Shown here piece by piece: positions 8,247 through 13,405 of a DNA stretch of 13,405 bases. Made by a program: the position numbers and the translations under genes. Origin of the DNA: Hydnum rufescens UP504 (lineage: Eukaryota > Basidiomycota > Agaricomycetes > Cantharellales > Hydnaceae); contig MU128912.1 of the NCBI GenBank assembly GCA_014904985.1, positions 14,778 to 28,182 of the forward strand. Reading direction: 5' to 3'. The notes beneath the pieces are model-generated. The model made no database searches. It was not told where the DNA came from and saw nothing but the letters and a program-made list of their open reading frames with translations. Position 1 is the stretch's first letter. Every line of letters starts with the position of its first letter.

Positions 8247-8486
8247 CCTGGTAATTTGGTTTCTGTTACCCCGGAACTAATAATCAGGCGCCTGGCCAAT
8301 TGTTCAGTCATGTGACATCCTAGAGCTGGCTAGATGTGACGGGGTTGCTATAGGTTCTAGTGACTTTTTCCCAGTTGTGACATGACACTTTGTTAGACTT
8401 AGAGCAACTACAGTATTCTAAGGAGATTTGCAGCCATGATAAAGTCAGGATTTTATGCTACTGTTTACACTACTATTATAAATAGT

Positions 8487-8946
8487 ATAATTCTATTTGC
8501 CAACCCCCCCCCCGCGAGTGTTATCACCCCCTCTGTCAAGCATTACTTGAGGCAGTGCAGGGGCAGAATTTCTGGCATGCAGGGTGGTGCTGAGGATCAT
8601 CCACCCTTAATTGCCATGCAGCAAAATGCTGAGTCAACCCGCAGTATATAATCAACTTAAATTAAAGATACCATGTAGCCTGAAATAATGGAAACAAAAT
8701 CTGATTAAGCTGGGCTTCTGCCTCCTGTGGTGAACCAGAAGGACTTACTGGTTCATCACAGGAGGCAGAGATTTTTTATTATTTCGGGTCACATGATATC
8801 TTTGTTAATACTGTGGGTTGACTCAGCATTTTGTTGCACAGATGGGTGGTCTCCAGCACCACCCAAAAATTCCGCCCCTTCACTGCCTCAAATAACACTT
8901 GACAGAGGGGGTGATAACACCTGGGGGGGGTGGCAAATAGAATTAT
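8487..8946. repeat. Long imperfect palindrome (foldback core)
   Basis: The left arm, 8487-8738, and the right arm, 8748-8946, are inverted copies separated by a 9-base loop (AAGGACTTA). The innermost 22 bp pair with one mismatch. Further out, matching blocks include GGGTTGACTCAGCATTTTG, CTCAGCACCACCC, GACAGAGGGGGTGATAACAC and GGCAAATAGAATTAT, with indels between them. The left arm is about 50 bp longer. A transcript across it would fold into a long hairpin. The reading frame that spans the loop is not credible as a gene. Confidence 0.85.
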
Positions 8947-8965
8947 CCACACTATTACGAAAATT

Positions 8966-9225
8966 TCCGGGACTGCAGAAGCAAATTGACCACATGCCTA
9001 CTTCTGGGGGGAGCAGCAGCATCCCTTCCTCAAGCATGTTGTTGATGTCTGCGATGAGTACCAGCCCTGCTGTTTTGAGTGGGGGGGGTAATCTTGCTTC
9101 ATCAAGTTCAAATCCAAATCGCGAGTTGGAGCCTGGCTCTGTCACAAGCGGAGAGGGCACTATAGAAGAAGGATTGGGAGCTCTGATGACTGTCAAATCA
9201 AACTCTGGTTCAGCCAGTGTGTAGA
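8966..9225 (+). repeat. Right outer arm of the large inverted repeat
   Basis: This segment matches 7336-7617 in inverted orientation. Shared blocks include the sequence coding EPGSV, the SGGG run and the upstream AATTTGCTTC motif. It continues without a large gap into the right arm of the central palindrome, so 7336-9225 reads as one inverted repeat whose left arm was later interrupted. Confidence 0.7.
8994..9224 (+). CDS. Short Ser/Gly-rich open frame, unknown
   Basis: The ATG at 8994 (context CCACATGC) opens a 76-residue frame ending at a TAG at 9222-9224. It is rich in Ser, Gly and small residues (MPTSGGSSSIPSSSM, LSGGGNLASSSSNPNRE, EPGSVTSGEG), with no hydrophobic segment or known motif. 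The inverted copy at 7568-7336 encodes similar peptides, which hints at past coding selection on the N-terminus of a longer protein. No downstream exon is apparent in the AT-rich DNA that follows. It could equally be a chance frame. Confidence 0.3.
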   Translation: MPTSGGSSSIPSSSMLLMSAMSTSPAVLSGGGNLASSSSNPNRELEPGSVTSGEGTIEEGLGALMTVKSNSGSASV

Positions 9226-10227
9226 TGGGAGACTGTATTTCTGTTTTTATTCAATGGGCTGGTTCGCTCTGATGGTTGATCACTCTCTAACAAGTTAGGT
9301 ATGGTATTCAGTGGAGGATAAGATTGTGGTATGGACTAGCTATAGTCAATGATATATTGTGGGATGCTTGTGAAAGGCTTATACGTGTTGTATTGAACTG
9401 TTTACTGCTATTTGTGGGTACCTATTTGTGTCCTCCTGGTCAAAATGCGGATTCTAAAGAGGACTCTAGACTAGTTTAAGCTTGATTTAGTATGTCAATG
9501 TGTTTCTTTCTTCTTCTGACCTAACTTTGTTTTTACTCACCTTTCCTTGGATGTCCAGCAACTCTAACCTTAGGTCCTGCAACTATCCTTGGCTCAGTAT
9601 TTTGCGTAGAGGGTTTCCAGTGACTTAGTCTTAACAACCTTGTATATGACTTAGCTCCAGATGGCTTTAGATCAGTACTCTCTTAAGATGCAAGCAGATT
9701 TGTAGACAGTAGTATATTCCAGTAGCGAGAAGATGATGGGGGGATACAGGAAAATCTACCAGCTTTTATACCTTTCTGAAGGTGGCTGTGTTTAAAGAAT
9801 ATGACTCACTCAGAGGTGAGTCATATGTGAGAACAATAGGGTTGTCAAGGAGGGTGAGTCATTCATAAAGTGGTTGCATGATAGGTGAGTCATTCATAAA
9901 GTGGTTGCAAGATAGGTGAGTCATTCATGAACAGAACAAAAGGGTTGCTAAGAAGGTGTTATCTTTCATAAAGTGGTTGCAAGGAGGGTGAGTCATTCAT
10001 AAACAGAACAAAAGGGTAGTCAAGGGAGTGTTATCTTTCTTATCTGTGAGGTTCTAGAAGTTATTTGTGGCAATGGGAGATGAAATCAAAGGATATTTCC
10101 GAGTTCTTGGAGATTAATTTGTTTGTAGTCCAGTGGTTAAGATGTTTTTGTTGCTGGTTGATAATGGGGACAAGTGCATGGGATGGGATTTGATGCAGAA
10201 ACAACAGTTTACATCCGTAATAGACGT
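9226..10227. other. AT-rich non-coding stretch
   Basis: No open frame of note occurs on either strand. The only structure I see is the cluster of TGAGTCA-type heptamers and 31-bp repeats at 9802-9995, listed separately. It separates the inverted repeat from the tandem repeat that precedes the plus-strand gene. Confidence 0.5.
9802..9995. promoter_or_regulatory. Cluster of six TGA(G/C)TCA heptamers, partly a 31-bp tandem repeat
   Basis: TGACTCA at 9802-9808 and TGAGTCA at 9817, 9855, 9886, 9917 and 9989 (7 bp each) are present. The three at 9855, 9886 and 9917 are exactly 31 bp apart in a tandem repeat containing ATTCATAAAGTGGTTGCA. The heptamer is the classic binding site of Gcn4/AP-1 family bZIP proteins, which in fungi control amino-acid starvation responses. 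The cluster is about 0.8 kb upstream of the first readable exon of the plus-strand gene. It may instead be only a by-product of tandem duplication. Confidence 0.5.
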
Positions 10228-10641
10228 TCTTGGTATCATTCAATGCGGATTTTTAACAGCTTTCTGGGCGCGGTGGTTCCGAGCAGATCCGGTGTAAACT
10301 GACAGAGAAATTCGTTTTTTACTGATGGGTGTTGATTCTGATAGTAATATTGTTCTGTAGAGTTCAGTTTTGATCTGTTCTTCGCGTGCTCAGTACCGTT
10401 GGATGCGTATTTTTTATATCTTTCCAGGCGCGGTTGTTCCGAAAGGATTGGATGCGAACTGACGGAGAAATTCGTTTTTTACTGAAAATCCCGGATTTTG
10501 ACAGTAATATTGGTCTGGAGAGTGCATTTCTGGTCCGTTCGACTTGTGTTTGGTACCATTCGAAAGGTATGAATTGTGGCTTTCTGAGAGTTATATGGGC
10601 GTACCTCTCCGATCAAAACTGACGGAGTTATAGAATGAATT
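10228..10641. repeat. Tandem repeat with a ~160-bp period
   Basis: GGCGCGG at about 10268 and 10428 marks two full units. Both share ACTGACRGAGAAATTCG followed by TTTTTTACTG, then AGTAATATTG, then TTGGTACCATT-like ends. A third, partial unit (GGGCGTACCTCTCCGATC, ACTGACGGAG) follows at 10563-10641, and a fragment precedes the first. A 78-codon open frame spans the second unit but is not supported by the first, so I do not annotate it as a gene. Confidence 0.75.
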
Positions 10642-10912
10642 CGATTTCTGTGCATAGCCGTAATTGATTTCGTAATAGGTCACATGATCATTCCAATGGC
10701 TGGGATCAATGGATATTCGCATTTTCTGATACTGGATGTTTTTATCTTCCACAGCACACTCGTTCCCTCAAGTTTGCAGATTGATGTTCTCAATAGGAAG
10801 GCATGTCTGGAATCTGATGACCAGATGCCACTTCCAATGTCAACGGATCTTCTAGGTTTTCCCTCTCCCAGTGACTGGAAAGTGGCCAACCAAAAAGCGC
10901 AAGAGAGGATCG

Positions 10913-10972
10913 GTATGTCTCTTTACTCTGCTGAAGAGAAGAATTGAACTAAGGGCTTTACGCATCGTCTAG
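10913..10972 (+). other. Predicted intron of the plus-strand unknown gene (60 nt)
   Basis: The segment starts with the consensus donor GTATGT, contains GAACTAAG as a branch-like motif and ends GTCTAG. It includes an in-frame TGA that would otherwise look like a nonsense mutation. Splicing joins QERI to DSSNVV in phase. Confidence 0.65.
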
Positions 10973-11262
10973 ATTCCTCGAATGTTGTGAATATATACAA
11001 CATTCTGGAATGGTCGGTGGTATACACCAACTCGTTGCAAAATTTTCAGTTCTTAGGTCACTGGCATGGCCCTGATGACATTTACAACGTGGCTGGACAC
11101 TCACCTAAGCATTCAAGCTGGCCCCTGCCCTTGATTTCCCCCACAGACTTCACTATTGTTCCCCATACATTTAACCAATTTCAGCCTTGGTATGCCTATA
11201 TCAGGTGCTTGAAGTCTGATCCCCCCTTCGTCAGTGACTCTGTCTACAATAGAGTCAATGGC

Positions 11263-11323
11263 GTAAGGCGCCTCTCATATCCTTATTACAACAAGTGCCG
11301 GAAATTCTTCCAAAACGTCTGAG
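11263..11323 (+). other. Predicted intron of the plus-strand unknown gene (61 nt)
   Basis: The segment starts GTAAGG and ends CTGAG. Removal shifts from one frame to the next and joins YNRVNG to ALYKGW, explaining an apparent frameshift. The acceptor GAG is less usual than CAG or TAG, so a true frameshift near 11310 remains an alternative. Confidence 0.5.
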
Positions 11324-12580
11324 GCACTGTACAAGGGGTGGCTGGAAGTTGCTCAGGATTGGCTGGGGAATGAGTCACAATGGCCGAAAGCACCAGTCGT
11401 GCCAGCTACATCATCACTATGTGATGAACTCGAAGATATCCAACACAAGAACAAGGACGTACTCTGCGTCAATGGCCTTATCATCACTGCCTATGAATTC
11501 AATGGCTATGCCAGCTACCTGATGTTTTGTTGCATCAACAAGCTTGTGGAAACATTCAAGGCCGACGCCCCTGTCTTCTGCATTGACGACAGAATTATTG
11601 GTGCTGTGTTTGGGAACTCTGTTGGCGACAAGGAGACAGTTTGGCGTGAGGAGCTTGAATGACGAGGCATTCCAATTTGGATTGTGCAGGAATTGAGGAG
11701 TCACCGGGATACATTTCGTGACAGACATAGCCCAAATGATGTTTTGTTGGCTCCCTCTCATGTTGCAGAAGCAAGGAAGAATCCTCATGATTTGCATCAT
11801 CAGCGTCTTCGTTTGGAAATACCACTTCTTCATGTACGGCATCCAACACCTTGGCATACCATGAGCCCCAACCAATACATTATGGGAGACGATGCAACTC
11901 TGGAGGGTCTATTCCTTAAAAAGGTTCAGACTGTAACTACTGGGTTATTCAAGTATTGCATGACCGAGGTCCCATCTGGATGCATTTGGTTAATGCACTT
12001 CATGAATCGGGATCCTCGCCTCCTGCCTTCGCTTAAACACCTCTCAACCCCCCCCCAACCCAGAGGTCAATCCATCAATCCTGAGGTCAAGTTGAGGATT
12101 TGGGATGGATTCGACGAAGATGAAGGGTGAAGATGGAGATGAATATTATGATACGATGTCCTTAGTCACAATACGTTGCAGGCGGGTGTGCTTGAAAGGC
12201 AGATGATGACTTCCAGGCACATGTGGACCGGGAAAATAGCAGGAAGGTGGAACAGGCAAAGAGGAGAAGAAAGGCCGAATGCTCATGCTGCTGCGTATAG
12301 TGGAGACTTTAGGCTATTGAAACCATCAATGCAGATTCTCAGAAATGCTACAGGCAAGAGGGTCGGCAAATCACGACCAGAGGGAAGCTGCATGAAGTTA
12401 TCTCGAGATTTACCTCGATAAGCATTGGATCCTTACTGTGCTCAGAGACTGACTGGGTCAACGACCAAAGAGGCTTTTGGCATATGGGCCAACGGTTCAC
12501 TTACCTCAACCAACTTTTTTCCCCCCATCCATAACCCCATCCATCAGTTCCTGAGCTCTCCTGGCCCGCTACCCCGCCGA

Positions 12581-13270
12581 TGTCAGGGCACGCTTTGCGA
12601 CGAGAGCACCAAAGCAATATAAACACAGAAATTCCGGCTAAAGTACGAGTGTAAGTCCGGCTAAGTCCCGAGAGAATCCGGGGCAGGAATGAGATAACGA
12701 AGATAGGAGGGACAGAGAGGCAAATCCACAGCCCGGGAAGGGACTAGCCCGGAAACGAGCCAAGCGGTCTTAAGCTCGCGGAGTCAACTGGAAAATACTC
12801 GGAGCCTGTAGTCCGGAGTAACAGTGAAATCCTGAGATTATGTAATACGAATACGGAATACATGAAGGGCTGACCTGTATCCCGGAGTAACAGCGGAAAT
12901 CCTGAGAGGACGCAAAAGCTGGGGTCTGCTTGGACTTCGCTCTCGGACTACTTATACATGATGAGACTATACTAACGGGGGAAGGTGAGTCACTAAACTG
13001 GGAGGTGGTTTACAAAGGGTGAACAGGAACAGGAACCAGCAACAGGAAGCTCGGCCCAGGGGGTGAACGGGAAGCAATGGGAAATGAAAGGAATGGAAAA
13101 GGAAATGAAACCCAAGATAGGGTTTGGACCGGAGTCAACCGGAATCAAGCTTGGAAGCAAAGTGGGACTTGGGCCGGAGGGAAATAAGTGGGAGACATGG
13201 ACTGGAGGTGGGCGGACGTGACTGGAGGTAGACCGGATAGAACCGGGAGTGTGGGGGGTGAACCCTGACA
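12581..13270 (-). repeat. LTR of the right Ty3/gypsy copy (3' LTR), 690 bp
   Basis: The ends are TGTCAGGG at 12581-12588 and CCCTGACA at 13263-13270, an 8-bp terminal inverted repeat. It aligns along its length with 498-1297. A TATA-like box (minus TATAAG) is at 12951-12956. It also contains a TGAGTCA heptamer at 12986-12992 that is not intact in the left copy (GTGATCA). Only two or three degenerate units of the 10-bp minisatellite are present near 13199-13255. Confidence 0.9.
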
Positions 13271-13283
13271 TCACCCCCCTCTT
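13271..13283 (-). other. Polypurine tract of the right element
   Basis: The minus strand reads AAGAGGGGGGTGA directly before the LTR start TGTCAGGG. This is the usual place and composition of the plus-strand primer of LTR retrotransposons, and it fixes the element orientation. Confidence 0.75.
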
Positions 13284-13405
13284 AGGGCCGATCGTCCCGA
13301 TTGGCCGGAGGGCAGGGATCAAATGGGCTGACCAGTCCAGGAGGTCTGCAGGGGGTTCTGGTTAGGAGTGGACATGTCCAGAACCCAATGGATGGAGATC
13401 TCTCT

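Larger units (their letters stand above)
7623..8426. mobile_element. ~0.8-kb insertion in the left arm of the inverted repeat (unclassified)
   Basis: The left arm matches the right arm up to about 7617 and resumes between about 8430 and 8487. The intervening DNA has no counterpart on the right. It is bracketed by an imperfect 13-bp direct repeat, TTTGCTTCCATGA at 7610-7622 and TTTGCAGCCATGA at 8427-8439, which could be a target duplication. No terminal inverted repeats or transposase are visible. It holds promoter-like sequence and a short frame starting at 8244 (MPGNLVSVTPELIIRRLA, stop at 8313-8315). A solo LTR or a captured promoter fragment are both possible. Confidence 0.35.
10780..12534 (+). 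pseudogene. Multi-exon gene of unknown function, broken
   Basis: I do not recognise the family. Readable exons are about 10780-10912 (DVLNRKACLESDDQMP), 10973-11262 (NIYNILEWSVVYTNSLQNF, LGHWHGPDDIYNVAGHSP) and 11324-12130 (ALYKGWLEVAQDWLGN, APSHVAEARKNPHDLHHQR, VRHPTPWHTM). Two introns, 60 and 61 nt, join them in phase. The third exon has one TGA at 11660-11662, between REELE and RGIPIW. After 12125 an extra G shifts the frame: skipping it gives EDGDEYYDTMSL. Further pieces appear in another frame, DDFQAHVDRENSRKVEQAKR from about 12208 and TTRGKLHEVISRFTS to LCSETDWVND, closing with TAA at 12532-12534. The gene therefore carries one nonsense codon and several frameshifts. A start might be the ATG at 10684, in frame, or an upstream exon. 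The protein looks soluble, with no signal peptide or membrane segment seen. Confidence 0.6.
12581..13405 (-). mobile_element. Ty3/gypsy-like LTR retrotransposon, 3' end only (right copy)
   Basis: On the minus strand, internal DNA enters at 13405, runs to a polypurine tract at 13283-13271 and ends in a 3' LTR (13270-12581). It is the same family and orientation as the element at the left edge, but a separate insertion: here the 3' end lies in the window, there the 5' end. The 122 bp of internal sequence right of the tract gives no recognisable protein and is probably 3' untranslated. The LTR keeps perfect TGTCAGGG/CCCTGACA ends and many CpG sites, so it looks younger. It lies 46 bp beyond the last readable codon of the plus-strand unknown gene. 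Confidence 0.85.

Noticed and set aside
7618..8389. 9-bp direct repeat CATGACACT at 7618-7626 and 8381-8389 as a target duplication
   Set aside because: Homology with the right arm does not resume after 8389. The imperfect 13-bp pair at 7610 and 8427 fits the alignment better, and no terminal inverted repeats support either.
8727..9224. 165-codon plus-strand frame crossing the palindrome loop
   Set aside because: Its first half is the hairpin loop and right arm, with no conserved peptide. Only the part from 8994 has a counterpart in the inverted copy.
10386..10622. 78-codon open frame in the 160-bp repeat
   Set aside because: The preceding repeat unit does not keep the frame, and the peptide resembles nothing I know.
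10945..10947. TGA read at first as a nonsense mutation in the plus-strand gene
   Set aside because: It lies inside a well-formed 60-nt intron (GTATGT to GTCTAG), so it is not counted as damage. The apparent stop at 11320-11322 is likewise explained by the intron ending at 11323.
11417..11875. 152-codon minus-strand open frame
   Set aside because: It is antisense to the coherent plus-strand exon at 11324-12130 and reads as a shadow.
1296..12130. TGA reassigned as a sense codon
   Set aside because: The genes also carry frameshifts and truncations, the LTR comparison shows CpG decay, and TGA ends other frames here. Mutation explains it without recoding.

Overview
The window looks like repeat-rich nuclear DNA of an agaricomycete basidiomycete. 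The signs are a CxC1-type KDZ transposase, a Tc1-like DDE transposase carrying two introns of 51-62 nt, Ty3/gypsy LTRs with TGTCAGGG/CCCTGACA ends, and other short GT-AG introns. There is no bacterial-style gene packing, and I recognise no intact host gene, rRNA or tRNA.

Layout, left to right. (1) 1-1297: the 5' end (broken gag plus 5' LTR) of a minus-strand Ty3/gypsy element whose U3 carries a 10-bp minisatellite. (2) 1296-1880, plus: 3' part of a decayed DD34E transposase gene, cut by that LTR. (3) about 1885-3451, minus: decayed CxC1-KDZ transposase, C-terminally truncated where it meets the DD34E fragment tail to tail. (4) 3452-4515: non-coding, with a CpG-rich block. (5) 4516-5430, minus: a decayed spliced gene of unknown function. 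(6) 5908-7290: about five tandem units of roughly 230 bp, interrupted by G-rich DNA. (7) 7336-9225: a large imperfect inverted repeat. Its centre is a 460-bp palindrome and its outer arms carry two diverging copies of a Ser/Gly-rich reading frame. The left arm holds an insertion of about 0.8 kb with promoter-like sequence. (8) 9226-10641: AT-rich, with a cluster of six TGAGTCA-type heptamers and a 160-bp tandem repeat. (9) about 10780-12534, plus: a multi-exon unknown gene, now broken. (10) 12581-13405: the 3' LTR and polypurine tract of a second, better preserved copy of the same Ty3/gypsy family, also on the minus strand.

The strongest cross-cutting signal is CpG decay. The two LTRs differ largely at sites that are CpG in the right copy and TpG or CpA in the left. 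In the securely spliced pseudogene exons every premature stop is TGA, one C-to-T step from CGA. This fits cytosine methylation and deamination (or a CpG-directed mutation process) acting on older insertions.

Nothing here forms a working pathway. The window is a nested transposon graveyard around two unknown, probably lineage-specific genes. All splice sites and family calls were read by eye without database searches.
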